A stretch of DNA of 64,000 nucleotides, taken from Lysinibacter cavernae. Lineage in GTDB: Bacteria > Actinomycetota > Actinomycetes > Actinomycetales > Microbacteriaceae. The DNA lies in assembly GCF_011758565.1 (NCBI RefSeq), contig NZ_JAAMOX010000001.1:969838-1033837 (forward strand), written 5' to 3'. The translations under genes and the position numbers were made by a program. Positions 42,979-51,648 of the stretch are shown here, one piece after another (position 1 is the first letter of the stretch; the number at the start of each line of letters is the position of its first letter). A model generated the notes under the pieces. It had not been told where the DNA came from and did not search any database. It saw nothing but the letters and a program-made list of their open reading frames with translations.

Positions 42979-44139
42979 ATGACTGAGTCGACTCCCCCAA
43001 CAAACGCTCCGCCAACCTGGCGCGATGGCTACGGCCACGTGGCAACGCGCGCACTGCAAACCATCATCATCCTGGTGCTCGCGGTTGGCGTCATTTACGC
43101 GTTCATCCAGCTCAAGATCGTCGTCATTCCCGTCATCATCGCGCTCATCATCGCGAGTGCCTTCAGCCCAGTTCTCGGCTGGATGCGAAGGCGCGGACTG
43201 CCAGGCGCGCTTGCTGCGACCATCTGCCTCGTTGCGAGCGTCATCGTGATTGGCGGCGTCATCTGGCTCATCGTTACCCAGGTGCAAAAAGATTGGGCCA
43301 AACTTGCGCAGCAAGCAACGGACGGCTTCAACGAGGCTCTTGACTGGTTCAACCACCTCGATCTACCCATCGACACGTCAAAGATCCAGGAGATCCAGGA
43401 TGGGCTCCTCGACTTTGTCACGAGCGGTTCATTCGCAACCGGCGCGCTTTCCGGCGTAGCCGCAGCCGGCGAGCTCATCACATCGACACTGCTCACGATT
43501 GTCATTCTGTTCTTCTTCATGAAGGACGGGCCAAAGATCTGGCACTTCATGACGGGACGCCTCGCAACCGCAGTCCGGATCAAAACGGACCGCGTGGCTG
43601 AGCGCAGCGTCACCGTACTCGGTGGCTACGTTCGCGGCACCGCAACCGTGGCGCTCGTCGATGCGACGGGCATTGGAGTGGCACTGCTTATCCTGCAGGT
43701 GCCCCTCGCGCTTCCCCTATCGATCATCGTCTTTATTGGTGGATTCATCCCCATCGTTGGGGCGACGGTTGCCGGAATCCTTGCCGCGCTTGTTGCCCTC
43801 GTCACCAACGGCATCTGGGGCGCGATCATCGTTGTTGCCGTGGTCATCCTCGTGCAGCAGCTTGAGGGCAACTTCTTGCAGCCGGTGCTCATGGGTAACG
43901 CGCTCAAGCTCCACCCGCTTGTCATCCTGATTGCGCTGACCGCCGGCACCGTGCTCGGTGGCATCATTGGCGCTATCCTCTCGGTTCCGATCACCGCGGT
44001 CGGCTGGGCCATCGCCAAGGCGTGGTTTGGCGAAGACGACTACGGGGCCGTTGGCAAACTCGACCTTGACGATTTTGGAGAGAATCCCGACGTCGAGGTG
44101 CTCTCGACAGAGGAACCCCCTACGCAATCCGTTTTGTGA
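42979..44139 (+). CDS. AI-2E family transporter (PerM type)
   Basis: This 386-residue membrane protein belongs to the PerM/AI-2E transporter family, whose members export small molecules or act as ion/H+ antiporters. It has about eight hydrophobic segments. The family region IIVFIGGFIPIVGATVAGILAALVALVTNGIWGAIIVVAVVILVQQLEGNFLQPVLMGNALKLHPLVIL is intact, including the conserved PxxG and Q-E-N residues. It follows the globin gene by 63 bases on the same strand and is probably in the pepN operon. Confidence 0.9.
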   Translation: MTESTPPTNAPPTWRDGYGHVATRALQTIIILVLAVGVIYAFIQLKIVVIPVIIALIIASAFSPVLGWMRRRGLPGALAATICLVASVIVIGGVIWLIVTQVQKDWAKLAQQATDGFNEALDWFNHLDLPIDTSKIQEIQDGLLDFVTSGSFATGALSGVAAAGELITSTLLTIVILFFFMKDGPKIWHFMTGRLATAVRIKTDRVAERSVTVLGGYVRGTATVALVDATGIGVALLILQVPLALPLSIIVFIGGFIPIVGATVAGILAALVALVTNGIWGAIIVVAVVILVQQLEGNFLQPVLMGNALKLHPLVILIALTAGTVLGGIIGAILSVPITAVGWAIAKAWFGEDDYGAVGKLDLDDFGENPDVEVLSTEEPPTQSVL

Positions 44140-44144
44140 GCCAC

Positions 44145-44198
44145 GAGTGCCCTCATTTCGACCCAAATCTCTGATTTTTGGTCGATTTGGGGGCACTC
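44145..44198 (+). terminator. Dyad element C after the perM-like gene
   Basis: GAGTGCCC and GGGCACTC form the base of an imperfect stem that also contains CGACC/GGTCG. An alternative fold pairs CCCAAATC (44162-44169) with GATTTGGG. It begins six bases after the perM-like stop and shares the CCCAAAT/ATTTGGG core with elements A and B. Confidence 0.55.
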
Positions 44199-44333
44199 AG
44201 CGCTTTGCGTACTGATGGGCGCTTGGCGCACGGGCGCTCGGTGCACGGTGCGAGGTGGATTGGCGCCCGGTGTTTGAGTGCCCGGCGGATGGCGCCCAGC
44301 GGAAGACTGCCCGGTGAACGAGGCGAACGCCCG
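44199..44333. other. Low-complexity intergenic DNA
   Basis: This stretch holds many short imperfect repeats of GGCGC and GCCCGG type (for example GGCGCCCGG, TGCCCGGC, TGCCCGGTG) and no gene that I can support. It may be decayed sequence or a slipped-repeat region. Confidence 0.4.
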
Positions 44334-45038
44334 TTAGCGCCCGCGGCGGACAAGCACGTGGCCGCGCTTCAGTGAGAGTCGCTGCCAATTGCCAGCGGTA
44401 AAGACGGGGGTCATGCCATCAATCGCGGCTTTGGGGCCACGTCCGCGGGCATCAGGCGTAAACCCGAGCGAGACAGCCGCAAAACCAGCGCCAGCGGGAA
44501 CCGGTACCTCAGCATCAGGAACAATCCGTCCCCACACTTCGCCGCGAACCTTTCGGATAATGTGCTCGCCAACATCCGTCGGCACAGCCTTCGCGACCTC
44601 AGCGATGCCGAGCTCTGCCGCATCCACCAGCTGGGCTGCCTGCACCGTGCCGCTACGCTCCCAGCCGCCGCGAGGGGGCAAGATTCCCGCCCAACTGACG
44701 GTCGTCGTCATCGGAGGAACGCCGACCGCAACAGGCACACCGATTTCGCCAGGTTGCTGCTCGGCGACCTCGATGTGAGCGAGGCGATCAAGAATGCTGC
44801 GCACCGGAACAACCACGTCAAAATCAACATCCGGTGCGATGGCCCACGTGCGCAGCCCCAGAACGGTTGGCGTGCTGTCGAGCAGACCCGAGGGGTACAA
44901 CACGCCAACATAAACGGCCAACACGCCGCCGCCCGCAACCAGCCGGGTAGCAGTATCGTCAACTCTCGCGGCACGTTCAAGGAAAACCCTGAAGTCAGAA
45001 AACGCAAAACTATCGTCAAGTGTGAATGAGAGCGCCAT
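44334..45038 (-). CDS. Conserved hypothetical protein
   Basis: I do not recognise this 234-residue protein. It has no signal peptide or membrane segment; the sequence is Val/Pro/Gly-rich with alternating hydrophobic residues, suggesting a beta-rich soluble fold (for example TRLVAGGGVLAVYVGVLYPSGLLDSTPTVLGLRTWAI). The last third ends with VSLGFTPDARGRGPKAAIDGMTPVFTAGNWQRLSLKRGHVLVRRGR. Its codon usage and intact long frame, with AAGGA before the ATG, support a real gene. It diverges from the FAD dehydrogenase gene. Confidence 0.7.
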   Translation of the reverse strand: MALSFTLDDSFAFSDFRVFLERAARVDDTATRLVAGGGVLAVYVGVLYPSGLLDSTPTVLGLRTWAIAPDVDFDVVVPVRSILDRLAHIEVAEQQPGEIGVPVAVGVPPMTTTVSWAGILPPRGGWERSGTVQAAQLVDAAELGIAEVAKAVPTDVGEHIIRKVRGEVWGRIVPDAEVPVPAGAGFAAVSLGFTPDARGRGPKAAIDGMTPVFTAGNWQRLSLKRGHVLVRRGR

Positions 45039-45144
45039 ATTCCTTCTAAACTACCAAGGAACTGGGGACTGCGGGGCGCAGACAAAACCTTCGCTCCGGC
45101 GAACATAAACACCACAGCAAAACAGGTACGACAAAGGAGTCGGG

Positions 45145-46806
45145 ATGGCACAGAAAAACGCACAGGATGCAGACGTCATCATCGTGGGGGCGGGCCTCTC
45201 TGGGCTTGTTGCGGCGGCGGAACTGATCGACGCTGGCAAACGCGTCATCCTGGTTGATCAAGAACCCGAAAGCAACCTCGGCGGGCAGGCCTGGTGGTCC
45301 TTTGGCGGGTTGTTCCTCGTCGACAGCCCAGAACAGCGCAGACTCGGCGTACACGACAGCTTCGAGTTAGCGAGACAAGACTGGTTCGGAACGGCTGGCT
45401 TCGACCGGCCCGAAGACAACTGGCCTCGGCAGTGGGCAGAGGCATACCTCCACTTCGCACACGGCGAGAAACGCGCCTGGCTCAAATCGCTTGGCGTCTC
45501 GTTCTTCCCGATTGTTGGATGGGCGGAACGCGGAGGATACGGCGCTATCGGTCACGGCAACTCGGTCCCACGATTCCACATCACCTGGGGAACGGGACCA
45601 GGCATCGTCGCGCCGTTCGAAGCAATCCTCAGGCGCGGCATCGACGAGGACCTCGTCACGTACCGTCCGCGTCACCGAGTCACCGAGTTGCTCGTTGAGG
45701 CTGGCAGCATCATCGGCGTTGCCGGTGAATTGCTCGCGCCGAGCCCTTCAGCCCGCGGGCAAGCCAGCAGCAGGCTCGTCACCGACACGTTCGAGCTCCA
45801 CGCCAGTGCGGTTATCGTCACGAGCGGTGGCATCGGCGGCAACCACGAGCTCGTGCGTAAGGCCTGGCCAGAACGGCTTGGGACGCCGCCCGAGCATATG
45901 CTGTCAGGCGTACCAGCACACGTTGATGGCCTCATGCTCGGCGTTGCAGAGCAGGCAGGCGCCAACCTCATCAACGGCGACAGGATGTGGCACTACGTTG
46001 AGGGCATCACCAATTGGGATCCGGTTTGGGAGAAACACGGCATCCGTATTCTTCCCGGCCCGTCGTCTCTGTGGCTGGATGCGACCGGCAAGCGGTTGCC
46101 GGTTCCGCTGTTCCCCGGTTTTGATACCCTCGGCACGCTCGAGCACATCCAACAAACGGGCTACGACCACTCGTGGTTTATCCTCACGCAAAAGATTATC
46201 GAGAAGGAGTTCGCGCTCTCTGGAAGCGAACAGAATCCCGACCTCACCGGCAAAGACCTCAAGCTGCTGCTCAAACGAGTTGGCCCTGGCGCGCCAGGTC
46301 CCGTCGAAGCATTCAAGGAGCACGGCGAGGATTTTGTTGTTGCCAACACCCTCGCAGAGCTGCTGGCCGGCATGCAGAAGCTGAGTGACGCGCCGCTCAA
46401 CGCCGAGTCGGTTATCCGTGAAGTTCAGGCAAGAGACCGCGAGATTCTCAACCCCTTCACCAAAGACCTGCAGGTCACGGCCATCAGGGGCGCAAGGAAC
46501 TATCGGGGCGACAAACTCATCCGCGTCGCAAAACCGCATCGCTTGCTCGACCAGTCTGCGGGGCCGCTCATCGCGGTCAAACTCAACATCCTCACCCGCA
46601 AGAGCCTTGGTGGAATCGAGACCGACCTGCAGGGGCGTGTCCTCAACGCTGCCGGCGCCCCGATCGACGGGCTCTACGCCGCCGGCGAGGCAAGTGGATT
46701 CGGCGGCGGCGGCGTGCACGGCTACCGTGCCCTCGAGGGTACCTTCCTCGGTGGATGCCTCTTCAGCGGCAGGACGGCAGGTCGCGCGGCTGCCCGCGCA
46801 GTGTGA
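45145..46806 (+). CDS. FAD-binding dehydrogenase (flavoprotein of succinate/fumarate or KstD-like family)
   Basis: The 553-residue flavoprotein starts with the dinucleotide-binding motif VIIVGAGLSGLVAAAELIDAGKRVILVDQE (about residues 11-40) and ends with the FAD-contacting segment GLYAAGEASGFGGGGVHGYRALEGTFLGGCLFSGRTAGRAA. Both are typical of FAD_binding_2 enzymes, and the overall sequence resembles the mycobacterial FAD-binding dehydrogenase group (Rv0785 type), related to 3-ketosteroid dehydrogenases. The substrate is unknown. The ATG is well placed after AAAGGAG. It stands alone. Confidence 0.87.
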   Translation: MAQKNAQDADVIIVGAGLSGLVAAAELIDAGKRVILVDQEPESNLGGQAWWSFGGLFLVDSPEQRRLGVHDSFELARQDWFGTAGFDRPEDNWPRQWAEAYLHFAHGEKRAWLKSLGVSFFPIVGWAERGGYGAIGHGNSVPRFHITWGTGPGIVAPFEAILRRGIDEDLVTYRPRHRVTELLVEAGSIIGVAGELLAPSPSARGQASSRLVTDTFELHASAVIVTSGGIGGNHELVRKAWPERLGTPPEHMLSGVPAHVDGLMLGVAEQAGANLINGDRMWHYVEGITNWDPVWEKHGIRILPGPSSLWLDATGKRLPVPLFPGFDTLGTLEHIQQTGYDHSWFILTQKIIEKEFALSGSEQNPDLTGKDLKLLLKRVGPGAPGPVEAFKEHGEDFVVANTLAELLAGMQKLSDAPLNAESVIREVQARDREILNPFTKDLQVTAIRGARNYRGDKLIRVAKPHRLLDQSAGPLIAVKLNILTRKSLGGIETDLQGRVLNAAGAPIDGLYAAGEASGFGGGGVHGYRALEGTFLGGCLFSGRTAGRAAARAV

Positions 46807-46919
46807 CCGTAGCGGCGGTTTGGTCATCGAGACAGTGTGGTCGATGGCACGGTGTGACGCCGTAACCAGCTGTCAGATTCGAATAACCGCCCACGGCTGA
46901 TGCCGGGCGCGCCCGAGTG

Positions 46920-46966
46920 CATGCACCCTCTGGCGGTTGCTGGCGGCATAATGAGAGGGTTGCATG
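46920..46966 (+). other. Hairpin upstream of tesB
   Basis: CATGCACCCTCT (46920-46931) pairs with AGAGGGTTGCATG (46954-46966) with one bulged base, 34 bases before the tesB start. It could be a leader structure or a weak terminator of the upstream gene. Confidence 0.45.
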
Positions 46967-47000
46967 AACGGCGCGGCCAAACCCCGCCAGAGGAGTGATC

Positions 47001-47921
47001 GTGGCGAATACCCCAGAAACAACTGGTTCACTTGAGACCCTGTTTGAGACCCTGACGCTCGAATCGAATGGGGCTCGCACAACCGAAGAGATTTTTGTTG
47101 GCAAACCGATGCAGACGCCACACGGGCGCGCATTCGGCGGTCAGATCTTGGCCCAGGCCATTATGGCGGCGTCACAAACCATCGACAGGGAACGCGTCAT
47201 GCATTCGATGCACGGATATTTTCTGCGACCCGGCGATACAAACGTGCCCATGACGTATTCGGTGGACCGGCTTTACGACGGCCGCTCGTTTTCGACGCGG
47301 CGCACGCAGGTGTATCAGGGTGGAAAACCGATGCTTTCAATGATCGCGTCGTTCCAGTCGACTGACCCAGGACTCGAACACCAGAAGAACTTCGACATGT
47401 CAAGCGTGCCTGCGCCCGAGGACATCCCGAGCCTTTGGGACCGTTATGGTTCTCTCGCTGGAACCCATCCACGCGTCGACTGGATTCTGCAGCGCCCATT
47501 TGACATCCGACACACGGAGTCGCCGATCTTTCTTGGCGTTGAGGGGGCGAAGGTCGCGCATCAGGCAGAGTGGGTGAAGACCCTTGGTCCGGTCCCGGAT
47601 GCCCCGGAGTTTCACCGCGCCGCCCTTGCCTTTGCGAGCGATTATTCAATTCTTGAGCCGATCCAGCGCCGGCACGGTATTTCCTGGACGACGCCTGGAC
47701 TGAGCGCGGCAAGCCTCGATCATGCCATGTGGTTTCACCGGCCGTTTCGCGTTGACGAGTGGCTGTTGTTTGTGACCGAGTCGCCAAGCGCACAGGGGGG
47801 ACGGGGGCTCTCGACCGGGCGCGTGTATTCTCGCGATGGCGTACTCGTGGCAAGCCTCTCGCAGGAGGGCATGGTCCGCGTACCGGAGGCGCCAGTGGTG
47901 GAGGATCAGACCCTGGTGTAA
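47001..47921 (+). CDS. tesB: Acyl-CoA thioesterase II
   Basis: TesB hydrolyses medium- and long-chain acyl-CoA. The 306-residue protein has the double hot-dog fold: N-terminal half with GRAFGGQILAQAIMAASQTI and MHGYFLRPGDTNVPMTYSVDRLYDGRSFSTRRTQVYQGG, C-terminal half with ISWTTPGLSAASLDHAMWFHRPFRVDEWLLFVTESPSAQGGRGLSTGRVYSRDG, which includes the catalytic Asp. The GTG at 47001 lies five bases after GAGGAG; a GTG at 46995 overlaps that site and is less likely. Convergent with the small thioesterase. Confidence 0.93.
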   Translation: MANTPETTGSLETLFETLTLESNGARTTEEIFVGKPMQTPHGRAFGGQILAQAIMAASQTIDRERVMHSMHGYFLRPGDTNVPMTYSVDRLYDGRSFSTRRTQVYQGGKPMLSMIASFQSTDPGLEHQKNFDMSSVPAPEDIPSLWDRYGSLAGTHPRVDWILQRPFDIRHTESPIFLGVEGAKVAHQAEWVKTLGPVPDAPEFHRAALAFASDYSILEPIQRRHGISWTTPGLSAASLDHAMWFHRPFRVDEWLLFVTESPSAQGGRGLSTGRVYSRDGVLVASLSQEGMVRVPEAPVVEDQTLV

Positions 47922-47956
47922 TCCGGCCAGCGCGTGCGCCTCAGTGGTGCACGGCG

Positions 47957-48430
47957 TCAGCCGCGCTTGCGGCCGAGCTGTAACGGTTCGCCAAGGTAGG
48001 GCTGCATTGCCGCACGTTCGTCGGTGCTGAGCCGGCGGGGTTTCTGGGCGGCCGCATCCATGACGACCACCGTGCTTGAGGCTCGCACATAGAGCGTCTC
48101 GGCCTCGGCGCCGGCTGCGCCGTAGATCTCGTAGTAGAGGTCGAGGCTGGATCCGCCTATGGCGCCAATCCATACGTTGATGTTGATGCCCTCGTCGAGG
48201 TAGGGCAGCACGGCACGGTACTCAATTTCTTGGTGCGCGATCACCATGATGGTGTCAGACGTCGGTGAAGCGTCAAAGATTTGACTGTCGCGCGATGCGG
48301 TTCCACCTGCGGGCTTCCACATCCACCGGATGCGCGCCTCCTCAAGGAGGCGCAGCATCACGGCGTTGTTGACGTGTCCGTAGGCGTCCAAATCGGCCCA
48401 GCGGAGCTGGAGAATGACCTGGTCGCGCAT
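47957..48430 (-). CDS. 4HBT-type acyl-CoA thioesterase
   Basis: The 157-residue single hot-dog domain protein belongs to the YbgC/FadM group of thioesterases. The N-terminal signature LQLRWADLDAYGHVNNAVMLRLLEEARIRWM contains the catalytic Asp region (WxDxDxxGHVNN). It starts three bases after the ettA stop, so it is the distal gene of a lipoprotein-ettA-thioesterase operon. The same pair (ettA and a thioesterase) occurs together in mycobacteria. Confidence 0.9.
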   Translation of the reverse strand: MRDQVILQLRWADLDAYGHVNNAVMLRLLEEARIRWMWKPAGGTASRDSQIFDASPTSDTIMVIAHQEIEYRAVLPYLDEGININVWIGAIGGSSLDLYYEIYGAAGAEAETLYVRASSTVVVMDAAAQKPRRLSTDERAAMQPYLGEPLQLGRKRG

Positions 48431-48433
48431 CGT

Positions 48434-50116
48434 TTAGTCGCGCGTCAGCTTGCGGTACGAGGCACGCGATGGCTTTGCAGCATCGGGGCCAAGACGCGCG
48501 ATCTTGTTTTCTTCGTAGGCTTCGAAGTTTCCTTCAAACCAGTGCCAGTACGAGGGGTTTTCTTCTGTACCTTCGTAGGCAAGGATGTGCGTTGCGATTC
48601 GGTCAAGGAACCACCGGTCGTGTGTAATGACCACGGCACAACCGGGGAACTCAAGCAGCGCGTTTTCGAGGCTACCAAGTGTTTCTACGTCGAGGTCGTT
48701 TGTCGGCTCATCAAGCAGCAGCAGGTTCCCGCCCTGCTTGAGCGTGAGTGCGAGGTTGAGGCGGTTTCGCTCTCCACCCGACAGCACTCCTGCCGGCTTC
48801 TGCTGGTCTGGCCCCTTGAACCCGAATGTCGATACGTAGGCACGCGATGGAATTTCGGTGTTGCCAACCTGGATGTAGTCGAGACCGTCGGATACAACTT
48901 CCCAAAGTGTTTTCTTTGGATCGATTCCGCCACGAGACTGGTCAACATATGAGAGCTTTACGGTCTCTCCGACTTTGAGCTCGCCACCGTCGAGTTCTTC
49001 AAGGCCAACGATGGTCTTGAAGAGCGTGGTCTTTCCGACACCGTTGGGGCCGATGATGCCCACGATGCCGTTCCGCGGAAGCGTAAACGACAGGTTGTCG
49101 ATCAGCACGCGGTCGCCAAAACCTTTTTTCAGGTCCTTCGCTTCGAGCACAACCTGGCCAAGACGTGGACCTGCTGGGATCTGAATTTCTTCGAAGTCTA
49201 GCTTTTTGGTGCGCTCGGCTTCGGCTGCCATTTCTTCGTAGCGAGCCAAACGAGCCTTCGACTTTGCCTGACGTCCCTTGGCGTTCGAGCGAACCCATTC
49301 GAGTTCTTCCGCGAGACGCTTCGAAAGTTTGGCATCCTTTTTACCCTGCACCTGAAGTCGTTCTTGTTTCTTCTCGAGGTAGGTCGAGTAGTTACCCTCG
49401 TATGGGTAGAGACGCCCGCGGTCAACTTCTGCGATCCACTCGGCAACGTGGTCGAGGAAGTACCGGTCGTGTGTGACGGCGAGGACTGCGCCTGGGTACT
49501 TTGACAGGTGCTGCTCAAGCCACAAAACGCTTTCGGCGTCGAGGTGGTTTGTTGGTTCGTCAAGGAGCAGCAGGTCTGGCTTTTGCAGCAGCAGTTTACA
49601 GAGCGCTACTCGGCGCTTCTCACCACCGGAGAGGTTCTTCACAATGGCATCGGCCGGAGGGCAACGAAGTGCATCCATGGCCTGCTCCAGCTGCGACTCG
49701 AGGTCCCATGCGTCGGCTGCGTCGATTTCTTCCTGCAGCGTGCCCATTTCGGGCAACAGGACATCGTAGTCGGCGTCGGGGTTTGCCATCTCAGCCGAGA
49801 TCTCGTTAAAACGATCGATCTTCGATTTGATCTCTGCTACGCCGGCCTCAACGTTGGAGAGGACGGTGCCCTCTTCGTCGAGCTCTGGCTCCTGCAGCAG
49901 GATGCCAACCGTGTAGCCGGGAGTGAGGTGTGCTTCACCGTTGCTCGGAGTGTCAAGCCCAGCCATGATTTTGAGGATGGTCGATTTACCGGCACCGTTG
50001 GGACCAACAACACCAATCTTTGCGCCGGGGATGAACGACATCGAAACGTCGTCGAGGATTACTTTGTCACCGTGCGCCTTGCGCGCACGCACCATTTGGT
50101 AAATGTATTCAGCCAT
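48434..50116 (-). CDS. ettA: Energy-dependent translational throttle protein EttA
   Basis: EttA is an ABC-F ATPase that binds the ribosomal E site and gates the first peptide bond according to the ATP/ADP ratio. The 560 residues hold two ATPase domains with Walker A GPNGAGKST and GPNGVGKTT and signatures LSGGEKRRVALC and LSGGERNRLNLA. The arm typical of EttA is in domain 1 and a charged linker of about 80 residues joins the domains. The N-terminus AEYIYQMVRARKAHGDKVILDDVSMSF is diagnostic for this subfamily. It follows the lipoprotein gene by five bases. Confidence 0.95.
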   Translation of the reverse strand: MAEYIYQMVRARKAHGDKVILDDVSMSFIPGAKIGVVGPNGAGKSTILKIMAGLDTPSNGEAHLTPGYTVGILLQEPELDEEGTVLSNVEAGVAEIKSKIDRFNEISAEMANPDADYDVLLPEMGTLQEEIDAADAWDLESQLEQAMDALRCPPADAIVKNLSGGEKRRVALCKLLLQKPDLLLLDEPTNHLDAESVLWLEQHLSKYPGAVLAVTHDRYFLDHVAEWIAEVDRGRLYPYEGNYSTYLEKKQERLQVQGKKDAKLSKRLAEELEWVRSNAKGRQAKSKARLARYEEMAAEAERTKKLDFEEIQIPAGPRLGQVVLEAKDLKKGFGDRVLIDNLSFTLPRNGIVGIIGPNGVGKTTLFKTIVGLEELDGGELKVGETVKLSYVDQSRGGIDPKKTLWEVVSDGLDYIQVGNTEIPSRAYVSTFGFKGPDQQKPAGVLSGGERNRLNLALTLKQGGNLLLLDEPTNDLDVETLGSLENALLEFPGCAVVITHDRWFLDRIATHILAYEGTEENPSYWHWFEGNFEAYEENKIARLGPDAAKPSRASYRKLTRD

Positions 50117-50121
50117 ATTGC

Positions 50122-50607
50122 CTACCAGTCTATGGGCCGGGTCGCTGACGGGTTGCAGACACTCTTGTTTGGACCAAGTGCGGGTTCAACTGCTCCGACA
50201 TATGAGCGGTCTTCTACCACGTACTGACCCATGAGGCACTGGTCTCCCATCAACACAGATACGAAGATATTGTCAGCAGCGAGCCCCTTTGCGCTGGTGT
50301 CAAAGGAAACCTGCATCGCAGCCTTATCGAAGCCAGCGTTCACAAGGGTGTTGACCGCGTTTTGACCGTTGATTGGGTCGGCACCCGTCGCATAGGCCAG
50401 ATTTGTGTAGTTGAAGAACGGCAGGTTTTCTGCTGCGGTTCCGTCAGGCACAAACTCTGGAACGGGGTCAGTCGTTGCAAAGGTGGGGGCGTTTGTGGGG
50501 TTAACCGCGGGGGGTTTGCCCACAATGGTATCGATGACGCCACATCCGGTCAGAAGACCGACAACAGCGACAGCGGCAGCGCCGGAGAGCAAGATTCGAT
50601 TTTTCAC
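50122..50607 (-). CDS. Actinobacterial lipoprotein of unknown function (DUF6993-like)
   Basis: This 161-residue protein starts with a lipoprotein signal peptide (VKNRILLSGAAAVAVVGLLTGC, lipidated Cys22) and continues with a Thr/Pro-rich linker. The rest, with NTLVNAGFDKAAMQVSFDTSAKGLAADNIFVSVLMGDQCLMGQYV, looks like the DUF6993 family found in Microbacteriaceae; function unknown. I place the start at the GTG 50607, since TACACT lies six bases upstream (leaderless), and the upstream frame is not a signal sequence. It is followed by ettA at five bases. Confidence 0.78.
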   Translation of the reverse strand: MKNRILLSGAAAVAVVGLLTGCGVIDTIVGKPPAVNPTNAPTFATTDPVPEFVPDGTAAENLPFFNYTNLAYATGADPINGQNAVNTLVNAGFDKAAMQVSFDTSAKGLAADNIFVSVLMGDQCLMGQYVVEDRSYVGAVEPALGPNKSVCNPSATRPIDW

Positions 50608-50613
50608 ATTCCG

Positions 50614-50619
50614 AGTGTA
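50614..50619 (-). promoter_or_regulatory. -10 box TACACT for leaderless lipoprotein-ettA operon
   Basis: TACACT on the minus strand is followed by six bases (CGGAAT) and the GTG at 50607. No good ribosome-binding site is present. Confidence 0.55.
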
Positions 50620-50718
50620 TCGACCATTGCTCGACAACCGCTGGACAACGCACAGGATGTTTTGCCATGCAGGTCCCAACGGATGACCTTGGTTGCGTTC
50701 TCGCAATGCTCACAAACT

Positions 50719-51345
50719 CTAAAAGGGAACGGCAGCCTCCGGCAACTCTGTTGATGGCCCGGTTACCGTCTCGGTGTGCACGCCTTGCTGTTGAGAACGG
50801 CGAGGATCACGAACAGTGCGTTGATTATCAACGCCCTGGTCAAATCGTTCGCCGTCACCGGCCTGGATTGAGGTTGCCTGATCAGGGAGCGTTGCCCAGG
50901 CATCGGATTCTGTAGCTGTGGCAGGTGGTGACTCCCCCTGCCCGCCGTGGTTATTGGTTTGTGCCGCTAGGGCATCGGGACTCGAAGCATGCTGCACTCG
51001 CGCAAACGCAGACGTGCCCCAGTTCAGGTCGTGGCCAACGGAATCAGCGTCTATCTCAACGTTAAGGCCATTCTTGTCGCCGTTCTGCCAGGGCTTTAGC
51101 CGCAAGCGGCCAGAGAGAACAACCCGCTCTCCGCGATGAATTGAGGCCGCGATGTTGATCGCAAGCTGGCGAAACGCCGTTACCGTGTACCAGTTGGTAT
51201 CGCCGTCTGACCACGTGTTTGTAGCCCTATTATAACGCCGCTGTGCCGAGGCGAGACGAAATGAGGCGATGGCAAGCCCCTCGGTCGTCACCACATGACG
51301 CGGGGTTGTGGCAACAACGCCCGTGATATTGAGTGTGTCGTTCAT
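50719..51345 (-). CDS. ssb: Single-stranded DNA-binding protein (second SSB)
   Basis: The 208-residue protein has the OB-fold of bacterial SSB (NITGVVATTPRHVVTTEGLAIASFRLASAQRRYNRATNTWSDGDTNWYTVTAFRQLAINIAASIHRGERVVLSGRLRLKPW, about residues 5-95), followed by a Gln/Ser-rich disordered tail. The C-terminus ELPEAAVPF keeps the final Pro-Phe that binds partner proteins, although it is less acidic than the usual DDDIPF. Its position next to ettA matches the second SSB (SSBb) of actinobacteria rather than the rpsF-linked one. GAAGGAA precedes the ATG. Confidence 0.9.
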   Translation of the reverse strand: MNDTLNITGVVATTPRHVVTTEGLAIASFRLASAQRRYNRATNTWSDGDTNWYTVTAFRQLAINIAASIHRGERVVLSGRLRLKPWQNGDKNGLNVEIDADSVGHDLNWGTSAFARVQHASSPDALAAQTNNHGGQGESPPATATESDAWATLPDQATSIQAGDGERFDQGVDNQRTVRDPRRSQQQGVHTETVTGPSTELPEAAVPF

Positions 51346-51648
51346 CGGTTCCTTCTTTCTCGTGGCCAGCCAATGCTGGCGGTCGTTCGTTCGTTGGCGC
51401 GGATGGCCGAAGCGACTCGTGCCCTAGTAGCCACGGCCTCCGCTGTTCTAGTCTCAGCGGCGACGACGCAGTCCTGCCGAGAAATCTGAAATCTGTGGAC
51501 CAACTTCAGTTCGAACGGAGGTGTGGAAAACTTCGGATCGAATTGGGCCGACGAGACGATCCCCCTCCCCTACACTGAAGGCACAGCATCCGCCCGACCA
51601 CAAGCCGTGTTCCCCCAGTGGCTGTCAACCGCCGAACGGAACAACGAC
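51346..51648. other. Divergent promoter region between ssb and the esterase gene
   Basis: This region of about 300 bases holds no gene that I can support. A TACACT box at 51571-51576 may be the -10 element of the esterase gene, giving a leader of about 70 bases. A frame that runs through it into the esterase from 51523 is open but does not look like protein of that family. A short GTTC repeat occurs near 51387. Confidence 0.5.

Noticed and set aside
45904-46827. Minus-strand open frame of 307 codons
   Set aside because: It is antisense to the FAD dehydrogenase gene, which has clear FAD-binding motifs.
51523-51648. N-terminal extension of the esterase from 51523
   Set aside because: It contains the probable -10 box TACACT and would place 42 unrelated residues before the membrane anchor.
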